Shown here in pieces: positions 12,251-25,900 of a stretch of 64,000 nt of DNA. The position numbers and the translations under genes are program-made. This DNA comes from Dasyornis broadbenti (Eukaryota > Chordata > Aves > Passeriformes > Dasyornithidae). The notes under the pieces were generated by a model. That model was not told the origin of the DNA, did not search any database, and saw only the letters and a list, made by a program, of their open reading frames with translations. The stretch spans positions 186,001-250,000 of the forward strand of contig VZRN01005622.1 of the NCBI GenBank assembly GCA_013397935.1, given 5' to 3'. The number at the start of each line of letters is the position of its first letter. The first letter of the stretch is position 1.

Positions 12251-15200
12251 CCTTTAATGTATTTAAATAGAACAAATCTCTGAATCAGAAGATGTATTCT
12301 TTTCTACAGGTGAGCAATACCTTGAAAACAAAGATTATTAAACACTTCATTTTAGACTAAGCCTTCCACATCTGTTCAACCTTCTGATTGCAAATACAAA
12401 AAGAACACAAACCTGAATTACACCTTCAAAAGTTAGACTGAGTGGTTTAAATGCCTGTGTATGAGCCTCGTTCGGGGCAGCACAGACTTACACTGCTTTT
12501 CTTGTAGCTTAATTAAAAATCAAGAAATAGGTTTTTTTTCTGGAGAGTATAACAATCCCTCATATAATATAATTCTTATAACAAAGAATATAATTCATCA
12601 TTACCCAAAGCTTTCTTTCAGTGCAGTCCCAGAAGCACTGGTAACAGTTTACTGCACTTCTGACCTGGGACATCACTCTCAGGTGGAGTTTCAGGCTTCA
12701 TTCTAGGAAAGACAGTTTGTAATCTTCAAAATGTTCCTAAGCATCATTACAGAGAAAAGATATTAGAGAAGCAATAAATGGCATTCTCGCCATAGTGCAG
12801 ATACAGTCTTTGAAAATGTCCGCATTCTTCTCTAAGAAAAATAATGTGAGAAATTACACAAGAACTGAAACTTTACAGTCAATAGGTTCTACATGGAATT
12901 TTCTTGGAACTTTGAATGAATTTCTTGCCCAAAGTTGTCTTATTTATCTGTCATTTTATTTTCTTTGTGTAGCTGCGCATGCAAAGGCTTCATAATCATC
13001 TTAAGGTCCTAAATCTGTTGGTGTTCTTACATTGTTACAGCTAGTTAATGGTGTCCGTTAAATAACTCATTAAAAATTTCCTTAGAGAGTGTGCTTGGGG
13101 TTCCTAACAGCCTCTGGAACCAGCAGTGGATGAAGCCCATTATCACAGGGAAAAAAGAAAAAAAACCAAAAATCTTTTTATTCATCAGATTTTAAGATTT
13201 TCATTTAAGACCTACTGAATAAAAGTCCAGAAGTAGTGAAAACATTGGAACTATAGAATATGTTCAATATAAATTTACATCTGCTTCATTTTGAAGCATT
13301 TTAGAAGAAAACTTTGTTGGAAAAGAGACATCAAAATAAACTGAGTTGTAGGTAGACATTTCTCAGCCTCTCTGTGGACTGGAGTCATACTGGAGGTCCC
13401 ATAAGTAAATTATCAGGTTTTTTCCCCTTGTTATAATTTTCAGGACCCCAATTCTTTTGCTTCTCTTGCTACTGACACCAGCTAAGAGGATTGAATGTCA
13501 CCAAAGTCTCTCTTTATTAGCTCCCAGAAAAGTGCTTCTTCCCCAAGATGCTACCTGATAATGAGGCTGACAGAGAACTTGCAGCAGAGCAGGGCAGAGC
13601 AGAACTACACTCGTTTTTTTCCAATTCAGTATCTTTAGCTGAAAAGCTCATCCTGAGCCCGCTAATGACCAACTTCACAGTCTCCAAGCCAGGCTGGAAG
13701 CAAAATGCAGCAGCCTCCAATATTGAAAACCTAAGAGGCAGCTTCCTATCTTTCCTTAAAGGAAGAAATAAGGAATATTTTTGTAAACACCAAGAATTGC
13801 ATTGGTGGCAAGGTCCTGGATTTTCTCGGTAGAAGAAGCTGGTGCTAAAATCTACTGCAAAGCTTAACCCCTACTTTTATAAGTGCATGGAAATGCACAT
13901 CTCTGCTTTGCTTCGGAATGACAATACCTTGTGAGTGGAGTAATGAAAATGCTCTCATTGTTATTATGCAGAACTTCCCTAAGTGGGAGGAATTTGGAAT
14001 AGAATTGTACTTTTTAATCATTATAGATCTTCCATGAGATGTAGAAGTTAGAGTACATTAAGTGGAGTTATAGGTACATTTAATATCTATTTTCACTCTT
14101 TCATTAAAATCTACTATTAAAGTGGCTACTTGTTCAGAAATTGGCATTTTTGTGTCATAAAAATATTTCCCTTCTTGTTAGAAATAATTTCTTTCACCGA
14201 CTCATAGCAACTCTGGTATACCACCACTCTGAAGGCTACCAGAAAAGAAAAAAAAGATTTGGTGGATTTTTGTAGGAATCAGTGTTTTCATGATGGTGTG
14301 TGAAATTGGGGATTGGAGTAATAAACAGGATTCCTTAATTCAGCCTGAAATGAAAGTATTCTGTATCCCTGCACTACCTCACTAGAATATCTCTGAATAG
14401 CTCTCAAAATCATAGTTTGGTGCAATTCTGTACATTTTGTATAAAACAAATTAGTTTCTTGATGCCTGCTATAGAATTGGAGTTTCACAACTGAGTTTTG
14501 ATACGCTGCAGGTTTTCTTCTCTGTGCAACAGCACTAAATACATTAAAAAGTCAGATTTATGCTTTAAATACATATTATATCTATTTCGTTTCCTAAAAG
14601 CCCTGATGCACAACATTAAAACTTGCTATTTCACATAATTTTCATGGCTTTCAATTTTTTCTTTAACTATTAGAACATCCTAAGAAAGGAAAAGAGAGTA
14701 AAGACACATATACATACAGAGAGATGCCTAGGTGGGCAAACATTTTCCTGTATCGTGATTTAATTCAAAGGGCCATTAAATGCTGAGAATTAAACTGAAT
14801 CTCAGCAGAGAGTTACAATTCAGATCATTACAGAGGTAATAAAATGACTGAACTCTGGGGCTGTTCTTCTCTAATATAAACTCTCACATGTCAGCTGACT
14901 GGCTGGCCTGTGGAAATTAACGCCAACAGACCCAGACTCACGCCTTTGCTTTTCTCACACTGCTTTATCTTCCGCTTTCTATTTTTGCTGTCCACATTTA
15001 AATATTCTTATTTACACTGCAGCCTTTCTGTGTTCTCTCAATATGTCCCAATTTTTCCAAAATATTAATAGATTGACTCTCATTACAAATTCAAAAAACC
15101 CCCAAAGCCAAACCAACAGCAAAAAAAAAATAGAATCAAATACCCTAAAAGCGCTAAATGGGATATATCAGTTAAACAGAGTTTAATATTAATATAAAAG

Positions 15201-17707
15201 TAGATAGTTTTTCATACAGTGCCACCATCTTGTCTGTAAAGAGCTTCAGCATATTAAAGGTTTTAGCTACTTGCTCACAAAGAACCATCTTGTTTTATAA
15301 AGATGCTCAACATTAAGAAAGAAATGTCATGTTGAGAGCTTTTCTGCTCTGGCAGATTAGTTGGAGGCAAAGTACTTCAGCACAAAAGAGCATAAAAATT
15401 TGGATTCTTAGGAAAAACATTTCCTTACATGTCCACCACCAAGTCCATGAAGTGTTATCTCTCCTGCTTTTATGTCTTTTTGACATTACAGGGAGACAGG
15501 GAATTTAAACTGTAGCACTTAAGTCACTCTGAGAAACTCTATGTCCAAAGATACGAGAATTTTAGATACCCTTTTACAAAAATACTTTGAGATTGGGCCT
15601 CTCATATATATAGATCACTTTAGTGCCTCATTGGACAAAAGCAGAAAATAAAACGATGACATCTGTAAATAAGGAATCACGATTCAGGGTAAAAGGCTGG
15701 ATCTGGATACAAGAGGAAGTGTAGCTCAGGAGGGCATCAGTTGGGCATAGAAACTTTTATGCTTTAGTATTTATTCACTGTGGCCACAACTGCAACACAA
15801 ATGACTGATGAGTGATGAGTGAATATTTGTGTGGTTTCAACAAGCTTCATTATTGAAATATATATTTTTTTCCCCTCTCTTCATTTCCATTTCATAGAAA
15901 CCTACTGATGCTCTAATCAGGCATATTGGGCATTAACAAATTAGCATAAGTTTAGCATACCACAATTATTCACTTCAATATCTCTACTCCCCCAGATTAC
16001 TGGGAGCAGTTCATAACATCTCTCAATTTCCCTTTAACACAGGCCTCAGAAGCGATAATTTTTTACTACATAGTCCTGCTTTAGATAAAGTCTCCCAACA
16101 CCATCCCTACCTGCTCAGCAGGGCTGTATTTGGGTTGTTTAATACTACCTTTCAGTATTCAATTAGAACTATTTCAGATTTTCAGTTGTCATTACTGCAG
16201 TAAATCAAGGGGATTTTAATTGTTAGGTTCTTCAAAGAACAGGTTTCTGCGCACTCATCTGAAAGTGTCAGGAGTTAACGAACTCATCATGAACCGTGTG
16301 TGTTACTGTGCGAAGTTCTTAGAAATGCAGACAACAAAATATATCCTCTACCTTTGAAGAAACTGGCAAGCAATTTTATGGGATCAAAGACTTCCCCACA
16401 TGATGTCCCTGGCACTGAACATGGACGAAGATGAAAGTTCAGCAAAAACTTCATAGATAATAAACCTGGCTATCTCTTGCTTGAGGTGCAGTCAGCAGCG
16501 TCTCCCAGAGCTTTACATCTTTAAGGCCTTTGTGGGGAATGGTTCCCATGACAGGCATTGACATCTATAACAAAAAAATTCTATTTATATGGAAAAGACC
16601 TCCTTTCTCTGCAATCTAATTCCAGTGAATCATCATTCAGGCAATGGAGCTGTCCTGAGCAAAGTATTCCTCAGAGAGCTGAATCCACTAAAGCCTGGAA
16701 CAAAAAAAGAGTCTTGAGGAACACCTGTGGTCATGCGCAAGGCTAAAAACAGGGTCTAACACTTAAAGTCTCTTTGTCTGAAGATCAAATTCATAAGAGT
16801 TGTTCCAGTTCCCTGTTTTAACCTCATAATAATCAATATTTAGCTTAAGATATGGAATGTTCTGGTGAAGACTGGCCCAACAGGAGAACTGGAAGGAAGG
16901 GAAGGTTCCCATCAGTAAACAATTCTGTAATTGTTTTTATGCCTTTGGAATATGCATTTTGCCACACAGAAATGGCATCTTTATCTTCCCTCTGCTGAAG
17001 CACTCGTGGAAATGTCTTTCCTCTGTTAATCTTGGATGTTTTGGGACTAACTGAAGAGGTTAGATGCAGTATACAGAACCAGATAAAGTTATAGCTAGAA
17101 TCTCACAGAATCCTCCCAACCCTAGGTTTCTTTTCTAAATAAGACACTTGGGACAATCAGGCCAGGAAGACAATCGGGAAAGCTTTTTTCCAAGAGAAGC
17201 AGCATGACATCATGTTGTCACATATTAAATCCTCAAACTGCTTAATCAAGAAAATTGGGCTGTACAGGAGTTTTTAACAGTCCACAGAAAATAGTGTCAC
17301 CCAGAGAAAATAAAATATCTTAATGCACCACCGAACCAGTGACAGTCACCCTTTTTTCCTTTTTAGTCCTTGTTGAGAAATCTTTTGTTTTGTTGTTTTC
17401 TCCAAAACATTTACAATTATTCATAGCAGAATTCATTTACAGTTATTCAAGCAACATCAAGTCACTGACTTCTGGTCTGTGTTTTTTCAGGAACTGCATC
17501 ACCTATAATTTCTTTAGTCCTGGAGATGAGGAGAAGAGTTTAGGATTAACAAATCAGAGCTTTTAATGCCTCTTATGAGAAGTGATTTAATGGACTGACC
17601 TTTTTGGAGACATTCATGACAGAATGATGGGAAAGAAAACAGCTTAGAAATTTCCCCATGTGCATGGGGCTTCCACAAGGCTTGTGAAATATTGGCATCA
17701 CTGAAAT

Positions 17708-17749
17708 CAATTTAAATTGTTTTCACAATGCAATTTAATTTGTTTTCAC
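17708..17749. repeat. 19-bp direct repeat, 23-bp period
   Basis: CAATTTAAATTGTTTTCAC at 17708-17726 recurs at 17731-17749 with one A-to-T change, separated by AATG. It looks like an old small tandem duplication in AT-rich DNA. Confidence 0.75.
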
Positions 17750-20700
17750 TCTTCAAAAGGTGAATGTCACTAGCAAAATCATATGCAAAACATACAAGCT
17801 ATATATAAATGAAAATTCGTAAAATATACAAACAGGTGTTCATTCAGTTTTCCTGAAACACTCACAGAGTGAAAATCTGTTCTTTAACAGAGCTTTACTG
17901 CCGTGCTCCTTCCTGGGAAGCTCTTCAGAGAATCCCCAAATTACCTCTTCTCTCTTCCTAGGTTTCTTTCTTGGAATCTTCCTTTACATTTGAAAGGAAG
18001 GGTCCCAAGAAAAGACATCCTAAATTCTTTACCGAAGTTCTGTGAGGTTCTTCTCTTCCACATCCTGGAGTGTTTCAGCATTTCTGCAAGTTTCTTTACC
18101 TAAACTATCTCCCTTTTAGAGGCACCAAATAGCTTCTTTGATCATCAAAAATTGCACTATCATATATGTATTGCAAAGAAAGTGTACAATTACATCTACC
18201 CACACGGCAGGGCTGAAGGCAAAAAGCACAAGTAAGCAGTTGACAATGGAGAGGTATAAACACTCCCCTAAGTAATAATTTTATCTGGTTTATGTCTGTT
18301 TTAAAGTAATACAGACACGAGGAGCCAATATTGTAGTAAAATCTTCGTGCTTGTTATTGCAGTGGGTTCTTAGAACTGTTATTTGAAAGTCAACTGCTGA
18401 AATCTGGTACTGAGAGCTGTCATCTGCTGCCTGCCTACAAGCTGCCAATAGATTTTCATTTCTATTGCCATAGAAACAACAGTTGGCACGACTTAGAGAA
18501 AAAGGTGGGGGGGGAAGTCTTTGAGACAGCCAGAGTTTTCAAACTTTGACCCAAGCTGGAATTCACCTTTATTACCCGTGAAGGTGACACTGAAAGAGTC
18601 AGGCAGGGATAGTGGCTGGCATTGTCCCTTGTTCTGATCTCCCAGCTGTCAGAACTGTGAGCCTGGCCAGATGAAGTCATGGATGCCTTCTCACCCAAGC
18701 AGCTGCCTTTCCAAGGCAGTCAGGAGTGTGAAAGGAGGATGAATATTTGGGATTTGTCTCACCTGGGAGCAGGACAGAGCTGGCGAATGTGCTGTGTGTG
18801 GGAGCCTGCAGAGGACTTGACGAGCATCACAATCCCTTCAGGCCCTGCCCAAACGCTCACATATTGTAGCCAGAAAATACATTAAACTGTAGGAGCTGCA
18901 TTCCTCACTGCAAGCAGAAAGCATTTCTGAACTATCAGAGAAAGAAGCTCTTTCAACGTCTGTTATATATCTTTACACATTGCTCCCTTTACAGTATTGC
19001 AATAGAGTAATCATAAACTAGGAGTCAAGATTAACCCAGCTTTAAGGGGAAACAACTCCTGTCACAGATTTAGTAGCCATTTCCTAAGTCTGTCAGGTAC
19101 TGGAAGATTCACACAGCTGTTTTTACTACTCCTGACAGTGGTAGACTGGAAATGTAGCTTCTATAAACATTTGCAAGCTTCCTCTCATCCGTTTTTTCTC
19201 TCTGATGCTTTGTCAACGGGTGTCATTAGCTGTGGAAGTTATCTCGACTTTTCCATTTTTATCCAAGAATCATTCATGGTTTTGAGCAATCATTTAACTT
19301 TTAAAATTAGCACAAGGAAAACTACAGTTTAATTATTGGACCACACTCTTGATCTCAGTTTCATTAGCTGGTGTGTTAATGGTCTCTTATTAATTGATTT
19401 TAGTGGTTTCTTGCTATTTGACTGCTTGAACCTTCTGTCCATTACAGCTCCTATCTAATACATTTTTCTTTTTCTCCATTACTTTATTTCTTTTTGTCTG
19501 AGCTTTTCTTTCCTTCCTTTTACTTGAAGAACACTAACAGGGACCTGGTGGTGTTTCTCCTTGATCAGTGACGTGTTCCCTGTGCTGTCCTGCTAAATCA
19601 CAGTGCGTAAGCCAGAGGCTTAAACACCTTGAAGCTTCTGCAGCACGACTTCTCTTCAGCCAGTACATCATTTCCTGAGATCACACAGAGGAAATAGATT
19701 CTGTGTGCCAGCCTTACTCCTTAAAACTTCCAGAACTACTGCCTCAAATACAGACTGCCAGATCTAGTGGAAAATTAAGAAGGAAGGACTCCTGGACACA
19801 GGTGTCCTTACACATCGGTCAAATTCCTGTTTTAAAGAATTCAAAGACTAAAGTCACAGATATTCTAGTTTAGCATGGTGTTTCCGTATCAATAGGGTGG
19901 AACGGCAATCAGGATTAGCAAAGGGTTGCAGCTATTATTTCAGGGGTTTATTAGCAGTTTTTCATAAAAGTTGAGCAGACATTTCTTCTCCCTTCATATG
20001 ACCTTTTCTTATTATTTTTAAAAGAAGTTTACTCTAGCCTATATCACAACTGGGTGAAAAGTCACAGTACTTAAAAATAACAATAAAATTTGGTCTTTAT
20101 TCGGTTTTTGGTATTAAAAACTTTAGGATTGTGTTTCTGTTCTTCTAATTGTATATGGAAAGGGTAGCAATGGCGTTCTTGAAACGAACAAAAACAAAGG
20201 GTTATTTAATCATGTCATCACTTGCATAGGGGGAAATGAAAAGCAAAACAAGAAGCATAACAAGACACACAAGGAAGTGCAAAAGCTGACAAGGGGCAGC
20301 GTCACTCCTCTGCCAGCTCACAGCACTTGGGGAAGCAAAGAGATCGTGATGACCTGCAGAGATTTACCCCACCTTTATAGCTTGTTTCAAAGGAAGCCTA
20401 AGAACATTCCTGCGATGGAACAACTCTGTTCTGCTTTGGCAGCCTTCCTGAGCACCTCCTATGACCAGAAGGATCTCCAGGGGATTGCATGGAACTCTGA
20501 GAGGAGGAGATTCAGCAAGGGAGGTCAGGAATGATGAAAGTGGAGAGAGCAAACAGAGGCAGAGACAGAAGTGACATTCAGAGAATTAGGAGATGGAAGA
20601 AAGCAGAGGTGAAGAAAGATATGGTATTTTTGTCCAGTGGAATCAACTGTGTTTCAAAAAATGTCAAGATGCTGCTAAAAAGAGGGATCAAGGACACAAA

Positions 20701-22209
20701 GAGAAAGTTTAAGGAAAAAACAGGATTTGTGAAAATGCCACACAAATATCCCTCATAAATTACAGGCTAAACTTTTGTGTTGGATCAGCTCCTGCAGTGG
20801 TTGAGATCCATTTCCACTGGCCCTTGCATTTCCATCAGATCATTTCCTTGCAGTGCTTGTTAGGGTATCCTAAAGCTTGCCTTCCCTCCCAGATCCAGTA
20901 AGCCATGCTTAGGGTATTTATTTCAGAGACTGTCGTCCATAATTCTTCGCCAGTACTACTGTCTCTTGAAATACTAAGCATTAGCCACACGCAGCTTTCA
21001 GTTTCTCAAGTTGCTACATTTTATACGTGAACATTTAGAGATTCTCTGAAAGTTTAGGTCTTCTTTTAAGGAAAAAAAATATACATATTCTTTAATTGCT
21101 ACTATTTTTTTAAATCCTACATTTTTTAATGCTTAAATCAAGTATTAAGCCACAAGATTTTTGTTATATGACAAAATAGCCTTGACACAATATCAGACAA
21201 GACATACACAAAGCAGGCATGGAGTGAAACATTTGCTGCTCCTGACTGATTCATTTTTCAAGACCAAGGGTTACAAACTCAGAAACCTACTGAGCTGAAA
21301 ACATAAGGATGTACCGAAACCTCTGTCAGACACACATAGGAAAGTCAAAGCCTCATTATTTTTCTGAACAGTGCTTTTCTGAAACTCTGGACTCCTGTTC
21401 TGGGGTGCTCTGGCTGGACTTACGAGTCTATAGCTGAAGAAAACACAGAAACTGCTGCAAAAAACCAGTGCAGACGCAGTGCAAAGAGCCAGGAATTTTT
21501 CTGGGCCTGTCTCCAAACAGAAGAACTGTTGACTAAGCTTTGCACTTAAGCGGGATTTTTTTTCCCCAGTTGTTTCAAAGCTTGTCAGAGCTCCTAGAAA
21601 ACCTGTGGCTTCTCACAGGCCTATTAAGCCTAGCAGCAGACATTAACTTCCCCTGTCTGAATCACGCACTCCAAAATAATGCTCCCATAATTCTGTCAGT
21701 CTCCTGCTCTCTAAGCTTGAAGAGCCAGTTATATGAAGTGACAATTAGAGAGAAGAGGCATCTTTGGCAAAGGTTTCCAGAGTCACTTTGTCCTGTCACA
21801 TACCTGTAGGGAGATCATTCCCCACGCAGTTGCCCTCTCAGAACTTGACAGTTGTTTATATTCCATGCCTTTGCACAAAAATGTGTCTGATGTCATTATT
21901 TCAAGCACCAGCTACCCCACAGAATTTTATTCCTGAGTAGTGCCACATGGAGAAAACTTTTCCCAAAGACTTTTCAGGAACTACTTTGGTGCCAACATGG
22001 TCACACCATACTTTGTATTTAGAAGTCGCTCAAGTATGAATGATTTTTGCTCCTTGGAGAATTCCACACGTGGAGCTGGTGCTTGACAAAGCCCAGTGCA
22101 ACAGCATCTGTTCTCCAGTGAGCTTCTCATGGAGTGTCAGTGACAGTTCTCTCATCAGTGCTTTGTCTCAAAAGAAACGTGGAACAAAACTTGACACATG
22201 GTAAGGTGG

Positions 22210-22232
22210 TTTTTTTTTTTTTTTTTTTTTTT
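22210..22232 (-). repeat. Poly(T) run, 23 bases
   Basis: Uninterrupted T23, equal to poly(A) on the minus strand. No element body is recognised on the minus-strand upstream side. Confidence 0.85.
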
Positions 22233-22689
22233 CCCATAATTAAAAGCAGGACAGAATTCTCCATTTATAAGAAAATGCAATTATTTTCTCTGGAGGAGTC
22301 ATTTAAAAGAAAGAGGCCAATTTTACTCTATCAAATGGATTTGAGGAGAGGGTCCCTTTGAAGAAGTAAAGAACAACAAAGATGTTTCCCTGTTGATGAC
22401 TTTTGAGAAGTGTTAATAAAAGTGAAGGACAGGTTGATCCCAAATATATTGTAGAGGTAATAATAAGGCTTTCTTTTTGTATATTTTTTTTTTTCATTAG
22501 TGGTTTGCAAAACCATGCAAATTCTAGGCGGGCTTTTTTTAAAAATCAAATTAAAAACTGAAAAGTTAATGATGAAGAATTAATAATTTTAAAAGTATTA
22601 TGGAATCATTTCTGTGGAATATTTATCAGACTGAAGAGTATTTTATCTATCTATTAGAGAGTACATAAATCAGAGGTTTTCAACATACT

Positions 22690-22970
22690 GCAGAAACTTG
22701 GTGAGAGAATGTAGAACGTTGCCATTCTCCAAATTAATCTATTGGCAACCAGGCAAATAAATGTTAGAAAGATAAGTGCATTAGCACTTTAAAGTGCCCA
22801 TAACAAGAGAAGTTAAGGCAAAATCCATAATATTAGACAGGAAATATTATCTTGCCAATGCTTTTACATGGAATTTTAATTGGCTGCCTAGTGAGTGCAA
22901 ATTGCCGTTTGTGATTTGTTGCCGCCACTACAATGTTTCATTACGGTAGTTTTGGGGGGGGAAAAAAAAT
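22690..22970. promoter_or_regulatory. Possible conserved regulatory block
   Basis: About 280 bases of mixed complexity with a near-complete NFI site: TTGGC, five bases, then GGCAA at 22742-22756, one mismatch from the palindromic TTGGC-N5-GCCAA. It also carries ATTAAT and TTTTAATTGG words near 22870-22882 and TGCAAAT near 22896. It has no repeats and no open frame. The texture is typical of vertebrate conserved non-coding elements, but conservation itself is not visible from one sequence. Confidence 0.22.
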
Positions 22971-25900
22971 AACAGATCTGCTTAATTTTCTATATTCTAG
23001 TGCAGAAGCTCTATGACAAACAGTAATTGCTGTATCAAAGAAGTCTGGCTAATTCTCAGTGTTCCACGTTCATGCTGGTATGCCACAAATGGTAAGGCAA
23101 TTGCTTTCCAATATTGCGTTGAAAAATAACAGATAAAAACCTCATCCTGATTTTTCACTGGCAGAGGCGGGAGAAGAGAGGGGGAAAGGTTTTAATCTTT
23201 CACTCTGGTTGATGCTGGAGATGACACTTGTTTTTTCCTTCTTTAATATGTGTCTTGCGGTTTAACCCCAGCCATGACCAAAACATTGGTGTGTCACCCA
23301 CATTATTCTCATACTAAATCCAAAACACAGCACTGCACCAGCTACTACGAAGAAAATGAACTCTATCCCGGATGAAACCAACACAATGCAGCTTCACAGG
23401 AAAAATATTGGGAAGATATAGATAGGAATTTTAGCTCAGGGACACTGGTGTACAAATAGCTTGTAAAAGTATAGATCTCTAAGTCAAGAGGATATCTTAA
23501 TAATATTTTCTCAGCCTCTCAATCCAACCTCCTCCCTTCCTGTTCATCATTTTATTCCTTCCTTAGACCTGTTGTTATATTTTCCCTCAGCCCTCACATT
23601 CTCCCTTTCCCCCCACAATGTCTCATTCCATTTTCACAATACCATCCCCTAGAGCTGTCTAGGGAAGACAGAAAACATGCTGGCTCTTTGTAGGAAGTTT
23701 CCTGTGCTTTGCCCTGCTACATTAATTCCAAAACTTTGGTTTGGTTTTATGTCCTCTTTTGCAAAAATCCGACTTCTCCAAGCTTGCAGGAAGCCCTGTG
23801 TTCAGGGGCCTGGGTTCTTGGTAAATGGACAGCAAGCACCGCTGTGCTGAGCGCCCTAATTCTCCTTGGTATCAACAGTGCAACTCAACAAGGGGTCTGA
23901 AACACACCAGCCAGGGCCTGTAGTAGACCATACACAACTTTAAAGGATCAGAGATCCACGAGTCCTGTCCCACAGATTGTGTTGCCACAGTGGTTCTAAA
24001 TATGCCCCCCAAGATTGGTTCACAGCATTAGAAAAAGGTTCTTTCAGCACACCTCGCACACACACGGCAGCAGATGCTCTGACATGATACATCTTTGTAT
24101 TCATCTCCATAATCCATAGAAAAGAGAAATAATGATGTCACCAAACAAAAAGGTGTTCTTGTCACAAGAATGGTGAGCTCCCAAAATAATCGATCAGAAA
24201 ACAAAATCTTTCTTTCTAGCAGATAAAAACAGCCCTGAAGTTGGCCTGCTTTGCGTAGAGCACTTTGAAACCTCCCTTTGTACAGCACTCATTTACTCTA
24301 ACAGCACTCATTTACTCCAACCCTGCTATCACCCCATCTTCCTCTGTTCATCACCAGCCATCATTAAGCTCTTTTAAACTCTAAAGGTTAATTACAACAT
24401 AATTGTTCCCTTTACAGTGACTGATACATAGATATACCGTTTTTTCCCTTTTAAGAAACAAATAAAAAAGTACCTAAAGAAATGGACTCGACTCTTCTTA
24501 TTTAGGATCTGTTCTGAAAGAACTCTCTTAAATATTGATAAGCAATTCCTATGCCAATAAAATCTAACCAGTACCTACCTATATAATTTACATAAAGCAA
24601 TGGGGTGCCTTGAAAAGGGGGTTTAAAGGAATTGTGGGGAGGGAGATAAAACTACCCTTGTGATTCATATTTTTCACATCAGATGCAAAATACAGCAGCA
24701 ACTGTCAAGCTGCAGCTGCAGCAGCTGAACAGTTTATGGAATTTGTAAGTAGGATTAGCAATGGGATTCAACTTTGCTACTCACACAAGCACACAGAACT
24801 TTAATCTTGAGTGGAGTTACCATTTTGCTTATCTGCATATCAGTCAGGTATGGAAAAGTGCAAGTAAGTCATAACAGAAACAGAGAAACATCTCATACCC
24901 ATCTCCTCAGGATCCCAGACTTTAGTTTTTGTTCTCTGGCTTCATGTTTGCTTTTCTGCCACAAGACATGACAGATTCAGAAGATTACAAGCACTTAGAC
25001 CACTTTTGGGTGATAGACTAAACTTATAGTTTAAAATGTTAGTTATTTCATTCTACTGTTTGGTAATTTTTATTATATTTGTGGTTTATTTTCATTACAA
25101 CTGGCATGTAGGACAAATCTGACTTTTCATCCAAACAGAGGTCATGAGATAGACAACTTGAAGAGGCTGATGGACAGTATCCAGTCTGATTAATCAAAGA
25201 CAGAGAACAGGAGTTGTGCGTTTTTAAAGCCTAATATATATTTTCAGTGATGTAAAATCAAATAATCATATGAAGACAGAGCTCAGGATTCAATGACAGT
25301 GTGGACATTTAGTCAAAAGTCCAGCTGTGGGGAAAAAGAAAATGACAGAGGACGAGTATGTGAAGCAGTGAGAACAGAATATCACTGGTAAGTAAGAGGG
25401 GCACAGAATAAAAAGCTCCTATGTTCAGGTTTTAATCTCAGTAGGCAGTAGACAGGCAGCAGTTTGTGGCAGGTGTGAATAAAGTGTCAATAATAATCAC
25501 CATTTTAGAGATATAATGAGTACTCCACCTGCAGCAAGGGAAAGGGAAAATGATGACAAGAGAGACACAAAAATTAGAGAAAGCAATGAGAAAGAAACAG
25601 GTGAGAGGAAAAGGGAAGGTGTTAATGTGAGTTATCGATTTGTGCAGTAGGCTGAAAAGAGAAAGAAGTAAAGGTCAGTTTAAAGAAAATGAACTACTAG
25701 ACAGAAAACAGACATCACAATGCAGAGCAAAATGTTGTGAAAGGCACGAGAGAGTACAATACAGATAATATTTGTGAAACGTGCCCTGAAGGAGAGGAAT
25801 AAAGAAGCCGTCTCTTAGAGAAGTGGATACAGAAAAGGAGAGAGGGGTTTTGAGAGGAAAAAAAAAAATATTGTTATTGTTAGCAGACATTTTGCCATTT

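Larger units (their letters stand above)
9081..22689. other. AT-rich non-coding stretch
   Basis: No exon, RNA gene or clear transposon is recognised in these 13.6 kb. Open frames are short, and those at 9361-9648 and 10056-10271 read straight through poly(A) tracts as polylysine. A pyrimidine-rich tract lies at 10473-10515. Small duplications at 12231-12250 and 17708-17749 and the long homopolymers are listed separately. The frame at 21540-21809 follows a pyrimidine-rich AG and is leucine-rich, but it has no ATG start and no recognisable family. Confidence 0.6.

Noticed and set aside
24700..24751. CAG/CTG-rich run followed by GTAAGT as a polyglutamine exon
   Set aside because: Only a few glutamine codons are present, the frame is short, and no known protein is matched.
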